A stretch of DNA of 64,000 bases from Stomoxys calcitrans (Eukaryota; Arthropoda; Insecta; Diptera; Muscidae): assembly GCF_963082655.1 (NCBI RefSeq), contig NC_081552.1, positions 3,703,648 to 3,767,647 of the forward strand. The letters run 5' to 3'. The notes beneath the pieces were generated by a model. The model was not told where the DNA came from. It was given only the letters and a program-made list of their open reading frames with translations, and ran no database searches. Position 1 is the stretch's first letter; each line of letters begins with the position of its first letter. This document shows positions 50,630 through 60,837 of this stretch, in pieces. Both the position numbers and the translations under genes were made by a program.

Positions 50630-50885
50630 AAATGAATATATTTGATTTTGGCGAAAGAAATCCAAAAAATCAAATGTGGTAAGCTTGTCAACCACCGAAA
50701 GAACGACTTTCGGAAAATTTTCCGCAAAAAGAAAGTAGTATTCAATTACAAGTAGTGGCAGTTGCCCAACAACAAAATATTGAATGCTCTTTCTGTCAAA
50801 ATCAGTGATTAGTACAAATCTGATTTTGAGCATTTTATTAGGTCGCACCATTTTTCGTTGTTTGTGTGTGTGTAATGGTTCGTAA

Positions 50886-51696
50886 AGCTAGCCATAGACG
50901 AACGATAAATTCGAGCAATTTGTTGGGTTTGTGGTCGCGTTTTTACGTCTGTGGGGTAGTTTGCGAACAAATTGCAAGTTTTTGAAAATTTTCAAAAACT
51001 TGCAATTTGTTGGCAAACAAATCATACGTGTGTGGGCTACTGCGCAAATTTTAAGCCATTTTGCCATTTCAGTTGCTCTTCAACCATTGTAACGAAAGGT
51101 CGTGTAGTGCACACAAAAAATGGCAAGCAAAGACTTTATGATAGAATTTTTTGATGTGTTAAAAAATGAAAATGCCATTTGGCAAACAAAAAGTGAAAAA
51201 TATAAAGACAAATTAGAAAAACAAAAATCATGGGAAAAACTCGTAACAAAATGGAAAGAGGTTGATAAATATGCTTTTTATAATCCCTTGGAGTAAGCAT
51301 TTCCATATTTTTGAGCGTTGCTACATGGGAATGCTTTTTTCTTTCGAGCAGCCACTCTTCACTCCATTTTCTTTTTCTTTTTTTTTCGATTTTTTTCTTT
51401 TCTTGTTTTTTATGTTCTATGTCGAAACATGTATATATAATTAAAAGCGCAGCTGCATCAGCCGCTGCATCGTCGCACATGTTTTTTTAAGTTTCCTATC
51501 AAAAGAAAAAAAGAAAAGAAAAGCACAAACCGAAGTTCAAACACAAAATGAACATCATCCGCTTCGTAGCATATGCTTACTCTTCAACGTCAGCCGAATT
51601 ATGATTTGTTCGAGCGTGTGTGGAGAAACGGTATGCAATAAATCGCAGCAATAAATTTGCAAATCACACCAACAAATCGTTCGTCTATGGCTAGCT
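50886..51696. mobile_element. Harbinger-type element (811 bp, non-autonomous)
   Basis: Perfect 21-bp TIRs begin AGCTAGCCATAGACGAACGA. A TAA target duplication lies directly outside both ends, and the empty site is known from other MITE copies ('ggttcttaactataat'). A 3-bp TWA target is the hallmark of PIF/Harbinger. The interior holds a 46-bp palindrome and a short MADF-type ORF. There is no DDE transposase, so it needs one in trans. Confidence 0.85.
51120..51296 (+). CDS. MADF-like DNA-binding protein fragment of the Harbinger element (58 aa)
   Basis: An ATG-to-TAA frame of 58 residues starts MASKDFMIEFFDVLKNENAI and continues 'WQTKSEKYKDKLEKQKSWEK'. The spacing I/L..V..... (I/L)W......YKDK.....(A/S)W..L is that of the MADF (Myb/SANT-like) domain. 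Harbinger elements encode such a protein beside the transposase, where it helps DNA recognition and nuclear import (family knowledge). The usual C-terminal third is missing, either because an intron follows (GTAAGC lies just after 'ccttggag') or because it is truncated. Small, with no homologue elsewhere in the window. Confidence 0.6.
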   Translation: MASKDFMIEFFDVLKNENAIWQTKSEKYKDKLEKQKSWEKLVTKWKEVDKYAFYNPLE

Positions 51697-51972
51697 TAAC
51701 TATAATACACACACACAACCAAAACAAGTTGACAGATAGTGTACTTCGCAAGAAAAAATTGTACTCAGCTGTTTGCGGTGTTTATACCATGTTTCCATTA
51801 AAGGGCAAAACAAGATTTGCTACGAAATTTCGCAATCCTCGAGGTTTGCTACGAGGTTTCCCATACATTTTTGGTTCGAGATAATCTCTTCAAGTGGCGA
51901 GGTTTGCTCAAGATTGTGTTCGAAAAATTGGGCAACGCAAATTGACATGCTACGTGGTGCAAAAAAAATTAA

Positions 51973-52244
51973 CATGTGTACGAAGAAATAGAAAAGGAGT
52001 TGGAGGAGCTTCAAGGAATTGTAGTAACCATCCAGGAAATTAACACAAAGTTGCACAATTTAACAAAGTAAGTAAGTATTTACTCATTGCATGTGTTTGC
52101 TCTTTTGATAGTCACAATTTTTTTAGCAATGAGAAAAAGAATATTGGCTCATCTGGAGGATCACCATCATCATGGCCATTGTACCAAAAAGTACATGACG
52201 TACTTGGCCCTTTTCGGAAATATAATCTTGAGGATGTTGTCTAA
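51973..52244 (+). pseudogene. spliced C-terminal gene fragment, MADF/Myb-transposon-like
   Basis: Exon 1 part 51973-52067 and exon 2 52127-52244 join in phase across a 59-bp intron with GTAAGT donor and TTTTTTTAG acceptor. The product contains a helical 'EKELEELQGIVVTIQEINTK' and ends 'WPLYQKVHDVLGPFRKYNLE' then DVV and stop. The W..Y..V...LG pattern is seen at the C-terminal side of Myb/SANT-like proteins of transposon origin. The upstream part is not visible, and a TAA sits just before 51973. It could belong to the same Harbinger lineage or to another element. Confidence 0.4.
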
Positions 52245-52469
52245 GACACCATATCAGGTTTGTAAAATAGGACATTAGACCTGACCAATTCCGCGCCAAT
52301 TATGCCTCTCATAAGTTGTCTACATTGAGTGCAACAAAACTTATTCAAGAAGCAATCCAAATAAATAACTATTGTACTACCCTTTTCCATAACTGCGAAT
52401 GATTGAGTGTCCATTATTAGCTTCGACAGAGGGAACACCAACCGCTTGTGCATCTTATTGTGACCTACT

Positions 52470-52880
52470 CCCCTCTATAGCTTTAGCAAAACCGGAGATA
52501 ATCAAGAATATTTGTGTCCCCTTTTTAGAATTATTTCCGATTCGATTAAGCTATGTCCGTCTGTCTCTCCATGTTAATTTGTGTACAAAGTACAGTTCGC
52601 AATTTTTATCCGATCGTCTTCAAATTTTGTACGGGCATCTTTTTTGGCCTAAAGACAAAGGCTATTGAAATTGGAAAAAATTGCTTGAGATTCGGATAAA
52701 GCTCCCATATATATATTCGTCCGATTTGGACTAATATTGCAATAATTTGGTCATTTGTTAACCGATTCTCACGAATCGCAAAAATAGCAAACATATTCTT
52801 TTATAACTCTCGGTATTGCCATTAAATTTCACAGAAATCGGAACAGATTCAGATATAAAAGAAGAAAAACAAAATGTTTT
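52470..52880. repeat. diverged relative of the dispersed repeat families
   Basis: 'gctatgtccgtctgtctctcc', 'atccgatcgtcttcaaattt', 'gctcccatatatatattcgt' and 'acagaaatcgg' recall the sister family (Tyr/CCGAT-rich units and the 'gtccgtctgtc' landmark). Termini are missing. 52880-53230 has nothing recognised. Confidence 0.45.
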
Positions 52881-53229
52881 TGATTTTCCAAACTTGGATT
52901 TGTACATTAGGGTGGATCATATAAGAAAATTTTTAGAGTTGTACTATATACATTAGACATATATAATAATATTAAAAAAAGTAGTGATTTTTCAGATACA
53001 AACTTGCCATCAGAAAACGAACCTGTGGAATACAGTGAGATGAAATTTTTAGATTTGGAATTTGAAATTCAACGGAAAATGATTTTAAAGAAATTTCTCA
53101 CTGCTCTCTCGTTGGATAATGCCTCTTCAACTCCCCGGAACAAATATTTGAAAAAATTGAGAAATTAGAACATGAGGAAGAAAAGATAGAGCTGAACAAA
53201 AAAGATGGGAAGAAAAAATGTACAAGTTG

Positions 53230-53600
53230 GAGTTAGAGAAATAGGCATGTGAAACATGTAAAAAGGGCAGGTTGGAGAAGACCTTCATGCTGTGATGCTT
53301 GAATGTGAGACGACTCTCCAACTGAAGGAGAACGCAATGGCGGCCTTCTCGTATATTGAGAGGACATTTAACAACGAGGAGATGGGTCGACAGTCACCGC
53401 CCTGAGTCGTACGGGGAGACAGAATATGGCCATGTTTCCCTTCTGGACACTATGGATGCGGTGGGCAGACTGAAGAGGGATTTATGAGACAGGGACTGGT
53501 TTGGGACTATACTGCGACACACACAACATTTCAGGGAGCGCAATGTGCCATAACGATAGACGCAAAAGAAATTTTGGGAAGGAATTTACAGTTTTCGAAA
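53230..53600 (+). mobile_element. small LINE reverse-transcriptase fragment
   Basis: Frame 'ETTLQLKENAMAAFSYIERTFNNEE' (from 53310) is the same piece as at 38795-38440 (minus), with shared downstream 'tcagggagcgcaatgtgccataacgatagacgcaaaagaaa'-type sequence. LOA-like by comparison with LINE-D. Confidence 0.65.
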
Positions 53601-53624
53601 TCAGTTGTGGTTGATGATGTTGCA

Positions 53625-53730
53625 GCCACATTTCTATCGCCTTGCCACATCGAATATCACAGGCACTCAGTATTTAAGCAAGAGCCGTTGCCGCCCGGCC
53701 TCTCACGGAGACTCTCCCTTCGATACCGTT
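53625..53730 (+). repeat. dispersed repeat fragment
   Basis: 'tcgccttgccacatcgaata' and 'aggcactcagtattt' match 11830-11910 and the inverse of 49390-49450. Confidence 0.55.
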
Positions 53731-54047
53731 GATTGTCCGCGACTTCAATTGCAGCTATTCCGTATACAAAGACTTTCACTAATCGCAACCTGTGGACTCG
53801 CCCGGTAGCTCTCAGCTGATCTTCTCGTAATAACGATGAACACCAAACAAATTGGAGCTCAGAGTTTCAACTGATGTGGTGCTTATAATCATCGAGTACT
53901 GGGTCGAAATCAGTATATGTATATGGCGGCCCTCAATGCCGTAGGCTCTAGTACAGTGAGGTCGAAGTGCGTGGAATCCCTGAATAGACCTCAGTTTCAC
54001 GACATAGTGATAACATGTTGACAAATGCAAATCACTTGAATCGTAGC

Positions 54048-54240
54048 TAAACCCTGTTTACACTTCTCTTTGAATCCGGATTTAATGGCTCCATCATCTG
54101 TTTCCCTTTATGAAATCAGCTTACGAGAACCTTAAATCCGGATTTAATGACCAGTCTAAACGGGGTTTAAACAGCTTTTGGAGATTATCTAAAATCAAGT
54201 GAATTTGGGCTCTGGTGTAAACATGGTTTAAACGAGGTTT
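54048..54240. mobile_element. short MITE-like element with TTTACAC inverted ends
   Basis: 'taaaccctgtttacac' at 54050 is inverted as 'gtgtaaacatggttta' at 54211. The interior repeats 'aatccggatttaatg' twice (54078 and 54138). About 190 bp, non-coding. Only one copy is in the window. Confidence 0.5.
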
Positions 54241-55229
54241 AAGGGTGGTACTTCGTTCTTTTTTCGTAATAATTTTCCCCGATTACTTTTTTAGATAATA
54301 GATCTTAAGGGAAAAAACTTGCTAAATTCATACATTCATGACTTATTATAAAAATTTGATTAACACTTTTATTTTATCATTGATATTTGTGCAGTGTTTC
54401 AAAAAAGTAATCACGAAAAACATGGGTTTTCAACGATGACAAACGAACATAGTACCAGCCATTAAACAAGATTTTAGCTGTGTTCGGAAACTCAAAAATT
54501 TGTGCAAATTTGCACAAATTTTTACTAGAAGTCGCGCAAGAGAGTGCAAATTTTGACAGTTCAAAAATAGAGAACCTGCTAATTTCTACAGGGACTTTTT
54601 TTGCCAGCAGAAATTTGCAATTTTGAGCAGATGTTTTGTAAAGGTCAGCTGTTTTATAAAAAGCAGTCGTTACATGAAAATACAAAAGCTAACGGCAAAA
54701 TGGATCAAAAAGGCAGAGGTAAGTAAAAAATATAAATCTTGTTTATTGGGTATTGTTAGATTTGTTTCATTTTTATTTACTTTTAATGAAGATTCATGGC
54801 AACAGCTAGTGTTCAGTTACAGAAAACTCGACAAATGAAGTTGTAATTTTACCTCAAGTCGGTTGTAAGTGCAAAATTTGCGGAATTATTTGGAAAATCT
54901 TGAAAAATTACAACAGACACCAAGAAAAGAGCAATTATCGGTTTCTTAAGTGTTTTGATGGATTCATCCTCATTGGAGAGCTACGATGAAACCAACACCG
55001 TTCCTTTGAATTTGTTAAAGAGGGAAGATGCTGCCATGGGACTGAGTGGGTCTAGTTGAGCAGTTAAGCAAGTGACGCATAGTTTGATTAGAAAAAATTA
55101 GTGAAAATTAGACTGCCAATTGTGAACAAATACAGATATCTTCAATGATAACAAAGTCTCCGTAGCCGCCACATGTCCCTTAGCCTCACATCAGTGGTCG
55201 TAGCAATTTATCTGGCCAAAATACCCAAA
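54241..55229. other. intergenic; possible degraded transposon 5' region
   Basis: 54440-54620 is rich in 'gcaaattt' words. A short frame 54850-54960 contains 'CKCKICGIIWKILKNYNRHQ', which could be a worn zinc finger (CxxC..H), but this is not enough for a call. Confidence 0.3.
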
Positions 55230-55500
55230 AGCATTAGATGGTTAGTCCAAGGTATTTTTGTCAGCACAACAAGTGTAGTTTTGTATACGGTGATGGCATG
55301 TATAGCAGCCTTCGAAACGCATGCTGATGCTAGGTGAATGGAAATTGTCCAACGAGAGGAGAGGGAGGAATAGTCTCTCATGCGTCTTGGCTACTGATGA
55401 GAGAAGGAAGATTCGTCTGTACGATTGCCCCATGCTCCTGTCCTTTTCAGGTTTTAGTAGCGGGATCAGACTGCCCATCTTTCAAACATCGGATACTATA
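55230..55500 (-). mobile_element. LINE-E reverse-transcriptase fragment
   Basis: Minus-strand frame 'SLIPLLKPEKDRSMGQSYRR' then 'IFLLSSVAKTHERLFLPLL'. This is the conserved RT motif 1-2 region of Jockey-type LINEs ('PLLKPGKD....SYRPISLLS..AK..E'). Confidence 0.75.
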
Positions 55501-55584
55501 GTAGTGTTCAGATAAGCTGAGCAATCGATAAGTAAGGCAATCGACTCTAGGCAGGTCCAGATTCTTCAGCACCAGTGTAGAGAT

Positions 55585-55697
55585 TCTGTTGTTGTTGTTG
55601 TTGTAGCAGTGTGTTGTACACTGAAAGACTCCATCGGGCCAATTACAGACTCCATCGGCCCTATGCGATACGTACAACCGGCTTTCATGGGATTGCG
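55585..55697 (-). repeat. short CAA-tailed element, copy 4 (inverted)
   Basis: 'gttgttgttgttgtagcagt' at 55589 is the inverted CAA tail; the head 'gtacaaccggctttcatggg' is at 55673. It contains a small internal duplication ('ccatcgg'). Confidence 0.8.
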
Positions 55698-55917
55698 CGG
55701 TAATTTGTGATGGCTGTCGTGCGGCACGGAGGTCCCGGATATACAAATAGCTCCAATTCCAGCCTCTACACTCCCGGGTCAATAAATGGACGTTTATATA
55801 AGGAAAATACTTCACATGAATCGCCAGCATTTTTTATTAAAAAATTGTTTTCCAAGCAAGCAAATAAACAAACCATAACAAAAATCAGCTATTCTTCTGC
55901 AAATTTTCACTGGAAGT

Positions 55918-56017
55918 TGTTCGCGTACTTTTGCTTGCAAATTTTTTAAAGAGTAAAATGGCTCTTACTCTCCTGCAAATTTTTACTGACAAATTTTTGC
56001 TGGAAAAATACGCGAAC
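55918..56017. mobile_element. small inverted-repeat element upstream of RpL26
   Basis: 'ttgttcgcgtacttttgc' (55918) is inverted as 'gctggaaaaatacgcgaaca' (56000). About 100 bp, non-coding. It ends about 170 bp before the RpL26 transcription start region. Confidence 0.5.
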
Positions 56018-56184
56018 AAACCTTTTTAATTGCTCTTTTTGTTTTTCTTCGTTTGTGTATGGTGCAAATACCCCTTTATTTATACCTATTTCGTTAAGCA
56101 CAGAGTTGATGCCAGATTGAAAGCGGCGAAATATAACGAAACCGTCTGACATTTCTCTACTTCCGACAGCGCAACTGTCAAATT

Positions 56185-56219
56185 CTTTCTTTTTCGTATT
56201 TTTACGATAGTTGTTTGGT
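56185..56219 (+). promoter_or_regulatory. RpL26 5' UTR exon with TOP-like start
   Basis: A pyrimidine tract CTTTCTTTTTCG at 56185, typical of the 5' terminal oligopyrimidine start of ribosomal protein mRNAs, is followed within 40 nt by a donor-like GTAAGT (56220). The matching acceptor TTGCAG is at 56550-56555, 24 nt before the ATG. Confidence 0.6.
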
Positions 56220-56579
56220 GTAAGTTTTTCTAGTGAATTTTAAATCAAGAAACATCGCAATTTACAAGGACAGACAAACTAAATATGAGTTATGACCGCT
56301 TTGCAACTTATCCAAGTTATATGGGAGTGATAAAATTTAAGGAAAACTCTTGTTGGCAATGTGAAAATTAACTACAGTGCTAAAAGTACCGCTCCTATCG
56401 TTTAGTGACTGACAAATAAACAAATATAAGACAGTCTGTGCGCGTTGTGTTAGAAATACATTTAAAGTTTGATTCATCTGTGAAATTTATTACACATAAG
56501 CAAGTAAATTTTATAGTAAATAATAAAATATTTTCCCATTCTTGCTTTCTTGCAGTGAACACAACAAAGCACACTCACA

Positions 56580-57032
56580 ATGAAGTTGAACAGGTTCGTG
56601 TCGTCTTCCCGCAGGAAGAATCGCAAGCGCCATTTCCAGGCCCCTTCCCACATTCGCCGGCGTCTTATGTCCGCTCCCCTATCGAAGGAGTTGCGCCAAA
56701 AGTACAATGTCCGTTCTATGCCCATTCGCAAGGATGACGAAGTGCAAGTTGTTCGCGGCCACTTCAAGGGCAATCAAGTAGGCAAAGTTGTGCAATCCTA
56801 CCGTAAAAAGTTCGTTGTTTACATTGAGAAGATTCAACGTGAAAATGCCAATGGTACCAATGTATATGTGGGTATTCATCCCTCCAAGTGTTTAATTGTC
56901 AAATTGAAATTGGACAAAGATCGTAAGGCCATTTTGGAGCGTCGTGGCAAGGGACGTTTGGCTGCTTTGGGCAAGGACAAGGGCAAATACACCGAAGAGA
57001 CAGCTGCTGCCCAGCCAATGGAAACCGCCTAA
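56580..57032 (+). CDS. RpL26: ribosomal protein uL24 (RpL26), 150 aa
   Basis: An intact single coding exon begins [20 protein letters not shown]. It has the conserved '[20 protein letters not shown]', the KOW motif '[20 protein letters not shown]' (about residues 50-70) and '[20 protein letters not shown]'. It is a 60S subunit protein near the exit tunnel, and its length is normal for the eukaryotic family. The ATG follows CACTCACA and a 3' splice site at 56554-56555. The inferred first exon is non-coding (56185-56219). The 3' UTR runs through 'tgataacaataatgtcgg' to AATAAA-type signals at about 57228-57247. Codon use is clean and GC-richer than its flanks, as expected for a highly expressed gene. 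Confidence 0.97.
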   Translation: MKLNRFVSSSRRKNRKRHFQAPSHIRRRLMSAPLSKELRQKYNVRSMPIRKDDEVQVVRGHFKGNQVGKVVQSYRKKFVVYIEKIQRENANGTNVYVGIHPSKCLIVKLKLDKDRKAILERRGKGRLAALGKDKGKYTEETAAAQPMETA

Positions 57033-57390
57033 GCCCATTTATTATAGTAGTTCATCAAACAACAAAAACAACAACCAAATTGAAAAACATCAATATCAAG
57101 ACCAACAACAAACTTGATAACAATAATGTCGGATTATGGTGGCATGGAAGGATAAAGTCCGTGACTTGCTGCCCAGGCCACCGTTTTTATTACGATCTTG
57201 TGATTGTGGAGTGTTTTATTTTTTATTAAAATAAAAAACCCTTAAAATAAAGAAAGCTTAAAATTTGTTTTATAAAATTAAAAGGTGTAACAATTGGGTC
57301 GTGATGTGTTCTATTGTAGAAGGAGGATTAGTTATAGCAAACAGACAGTGGAAAATGAAATAAAATGTAAAAACTATTTCAACGGTAAGT

Positions 57391-57486
57391 TGTCGTTGTT
57401 GTTGTACACTGAGGTGGCAGCCCTTGCCGATGAAGAACTCCATCGGGTCAATCCGGTACGTACAACCGGCTGCCATGGGATTGTGC
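57391..57486 (-). repeat. short CAA-tailed element, copy 5 (inverted)
   Basis: 'gttgtcgttgttgttgtaca' (tail) to 'acaaccggctgccatgggat' (head), inverted, 360 bp downstream of RpL26. Nothing is recognised in 57487-57985. Confidence 0.85.
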
Positions 57487-57985
57487 AACGGTAAGTGTTT
57501 TGTATACAAGCAAGTGAAACCTAAGACAACATCTTTGGCTCTGATTTGTTTATTTTGGTTTACGAGCCCCTCACCTATCTCCTTGAAACTGATATATTAT
57601 GAGTAAGCTTGGTGGGCTGATTCCAACAATGTAAACAATTTTCTCGAGAAGTTAATCGTTCTTGAGAAATACGCCCACAAAGGGACGGTCAAAAGTTGCT
57701 ATATCTCTGTTTGTTCTTTTCGAAGAGATACTAAATTTTTGTGCAAAAAATATTGAAAAAGTTTAAAGAAAATTTCGTTAAACATCAAAAAGTGAACCAT
57801 ACCAGTAGTTTTTCCCATTCCAATGAAAAGCCCCTTTCCAGACCTTTCCTTTCCTTTACAATAATTCATACATATTTTGCAATAAAAATATTTTAAGAGA
57901 AAAAATTGACCTGTCTTCACTGTCGGACATATGAGAGGAGAAAAGCTTACGCCCGGCCGTCTGCCATCAGACTTACTTAGACGTT

Positions 57986-60820
57986 TTTGTCAATTGTGAT
58001 GTCACAGGAACAGAAGAAGGAAGATGCCTTCTAGTTCCTACCGTTGAACCATCCAGATGGCTTTAAAAAGCCCAATAACTTACGAATGTTCACATCCGCT
58101 AAATCAGACAGGTTCTCAAAGAAATCAGAACCTAAAGTGGAACTCCTTCGTGCGGGACACACACACAGAAGGTGTTCTATAGTCTCTTCTTAGATGTTCC
58201 TGCAGCTTCTGCAAAAGTCGTTGCTGGCAACCTTTAATCTGTCTTGTGATTGTTTTCCGATTAGACAGTGACCTGTCATGACGGATACACTGACTGAGAA
58301 GTCTGTTCTAGCCAATGATAGCAAAGCAATAGACTACTTCAAGTCTAGATTAGGTCACATAGTTTTGGAATGCTCACAGACCCTTCTTTGTAACCATCTA
58401 TCATTCGTTGTCCTTCGGGCCTGGTCCTGAAAACTTAGCTTACATGGCGCTAGAGCCATACCCACAGATTCCAGTGTCCCTGGAATGTGTAGGGTAGTTC
58501 CGAGTCTCGCAAACTCATCCGCTTTTCAATTCCCTGGGATATCTCTGTGGCCAGGCACCCAGAACAGGTGAATTTTGAACTATTCAGCCATCTCCTGCGA
58601 CAGTCGAGGGCGGTTTTTGTGTTCAGAAATACGTTCTCCTGGGTTTTAATGGCTGCCTGGCTGTCTGAGAAGATATCTGTGTCAATCGTCGTAATGACAG
58701 TATATCTTAGCCATTCCACCACTTCCTTAATTGCAAGGATCTCCGCATGATACACACTGCAGTGGTCGGGTAACCTTTTTGAAATGATCAGTTCTAGATC
58801 ATTAAAGTACACCCCAAAGCCCATCTGGTCGTTTAGTGTGGAACCATCCACATAGAAGTGGGTAGCCACAATGTCCAGAGGCTTATGCCTCTGGACATTG
58901 TGGCTACCCACTGCCGTGAGGTTAAGGGAGCTATCCCATTGGTCATGTGGCGGCTACGGACACTGTGTCATCCTTGATACAATATCCGATGTTCAAGGCA
59001 GTGTGGATTACACCCTACCAGAGCCGCTTTTTATAAAAATGACTGTACCTCTATTCCTGATAGAACCGATTGGAACTACGATATCTCTGGTAACTGAAGT
59101 TACATAGACTTCTATGTGGATGGTTCCACACTAAACGACCAGATGGGCTTTGGGGTGTACTTTAATGATCTAGAACTGATCATTTCAAAAAGGTTACCCG
59201 ACCACTGCAGTGTGTATCATGCGGAGATCCTTGCAAATTCAGTGCATCAGATGGTGTCGTCCTTAGTGCGGCCATGATGCACAACGAAGCCATCCTTTGG
59301 ATCCGGTTAAGTACTGAGCAGTAGGTGGATTTTGGAAGCGCCGTCCACCAGACCACAACACCATATAGCATTATAGGTCTGACAACTGCAGTATATACCC
59401 AATGCATGACACGCGGTCTAAACCCCTAACTTTGGCTAATGGCTCTCTTGCAGGTGTATAGGGCAAGAGTGGTCTTTCTTGCCCTTTCCAAAATGTTGGA
59501 TTTGAAGTTCAATTTCTTGTCCAGCAAAACAACCAGGTATTTTGCGCTTTCTGTAAATTGAACATTCTCTCCACCCAAGGAGACAGGTTCCACTGTAGGC
59601 AACTTGTATCTCCTGCTGAAAAGAACTACTTCTGTCTTGCACGGACTTATACCCAGACCACTTTCGGTAGCCCACTTTGCTGTTGCACGTAGAGCTTCCT
59701 GAAGTATATCTCTTAGAGTGCTGGGAAACTTTTCCCTAACCGCAATTGCCACGTCATCAGCAGACGCGACCACTTTTACGCCTTTTTCTTCCAGAGACAA
59801 TAATATATTGTTAATGGCTATATTCCAAAGTAGAGGAGACAGCACACCTCCTTGACCCATCTTTTTGGATCGCAAGCCTGACGTAATGCATCTTTTAATA
59901 AGTAAGTTATTAATAAACTTTCTTATGGTAGAGTTGATGCCTCGAAACTCCAACTCCTTCATGATTGACGTCGGTTGTACATTATTGAGAGCACCTTCAA
60001 TGTCAAGAAATGCTACCATTGCATATTCCTTGACAGCGAGAAAACCCTCTATGTAGCCGACTAGGTCGTGAAGGGCTGTTACACTGGGTTTGCTTTTACT
60101 ATATGCATGCTGCTGCCGCGACAGGCGATCTCCAGGGATCTTTGCCGTAAGATATGTTTCTATCAACCTCTCAAGAGTCTTCAGCATAAAGGATTACAGG
60201 CTAATAGGACGAATATCGTTCGCATTTCTTTTTAGCGTTTTCCTGCTTTCGGAATGAAAATGATCTTCGTGCCCCTCCATCCCACAGGTATATATGACAT
60301 TCTGATACAAGTAGAGTATATCTCCCTAAGCCAGGGAACCAGTCTATCAGACACAGCTTGTAATTCAACCGGTGATACATCATCAGGGCCTGGCGATTTA
60401 AAGGATTCGATACTTCTTATCGCCCAAAGGATTTTCGGCTCAGATACAATTTGCCTAATGGCCTCCGATGAATGCTTATTAGTGACAACCTCTTCTGGCG
60501 CCACGTTGTCCGTTGGAGAATTTCCCGGGAAATGTGTATCAACGAGTAGTTCTAGTGTTTCCCCACTAGACATTGTCCATACATTCTCTGACTTCTGGAT
60601 ATACCTCACCGTAATAGGTCTCGAGGGCAGAATCTTCCTTAGCCTAGAGGTCTCAGATGTATCATCCACGGAGCTGCAGCATTCTACCCCACCCAATCGT
60701 GTGGGGCTCTTGTGGGTTTTGCTCTGTTGAAGAGTTTTCTGCAGTCCTTCCTTAGACCAACCAGCTCTGGGGTCCACCATGGCGGTCGCTGTTTGCCCCT
60801 TGGCTTGGCACTAGGGCATG
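57986..60820 (-). mobile_element. LINE-D (LOA-like; RT, RNase H, C-terminal zinc motif), rearranged
   Basis: Read from 60780 down the minus strand. RT N-terminal part: 'IESFKSPGPDDVSPVELQ', 'YIPVGWRGTKIIFIPKAGK'. RT core at 60187-59426: 'RLSRQQHAYSKSKPSVTALH', 'EYAMVAFLDIEGALNNV', 'MGQGGVLSPLLWNIAINN'. The catalytic box is ASADD in place of YADD ('VVASADDVAIAV'). RNase H at 58911-58450: 'HFYVDGSTLNDQMGFGVY', 'VYHAEILAIKEV', 'DIFSDSQAAIK'. C-terminal frame near 58300-58120: 'MTGHCLIGKQSQDRLKVA' and 'FCRSC', 'EHLLCVCPA'. RT followed by RNase H fits the LOA/I group. Frameshifts and an inverted duplication (58735-59237) make it non-functional. Confidence 0.85.
58735..59237. repeat. inverted duplication inside LINE-D (hairpin)
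   Basis: Arm 1 is 58735-58882, arm 2 is 58887-59237, with a TTAT loop. The innermost 26 bp per arm (58857-58882 / 58887-58912) pair perfectly. After that, arm 2 has about 196 extra bases (58913-59108) before pairing resumes at 'ttctatgtggatggttcc' and continues to 'cagtgtgtatcatgcgga'. An ACT repeat borders the extra segment. Confidence 0.9.
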
Positions 60821-60837
60821 CTGACACAAGCGAGTGA

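Larger units (their letters stand above)
50749..51780. mobile_element. CAGGTAG-type MITE, copy 5, split by a Harbinger element
   Basis: 50749-50885 is the left half and 51697-51778 the right half. Joined across the insertion they reproduce the family order 'atggttc..taactataatacacac..cttcgc.agaaaaaattgtactcagctgttt'. The right terminus is lost where a further insertion ('taccatgtttccattaaa', about 51785) begins. Confidence 0.75.

Noticed and set aside
56281..56420. Possible box C/D snoRNA in the RpL26 leader intron
   Set aside because: A CTGA and a TGATAA-like box exist but the C box is poor and the terminal stem weak. Not supported.
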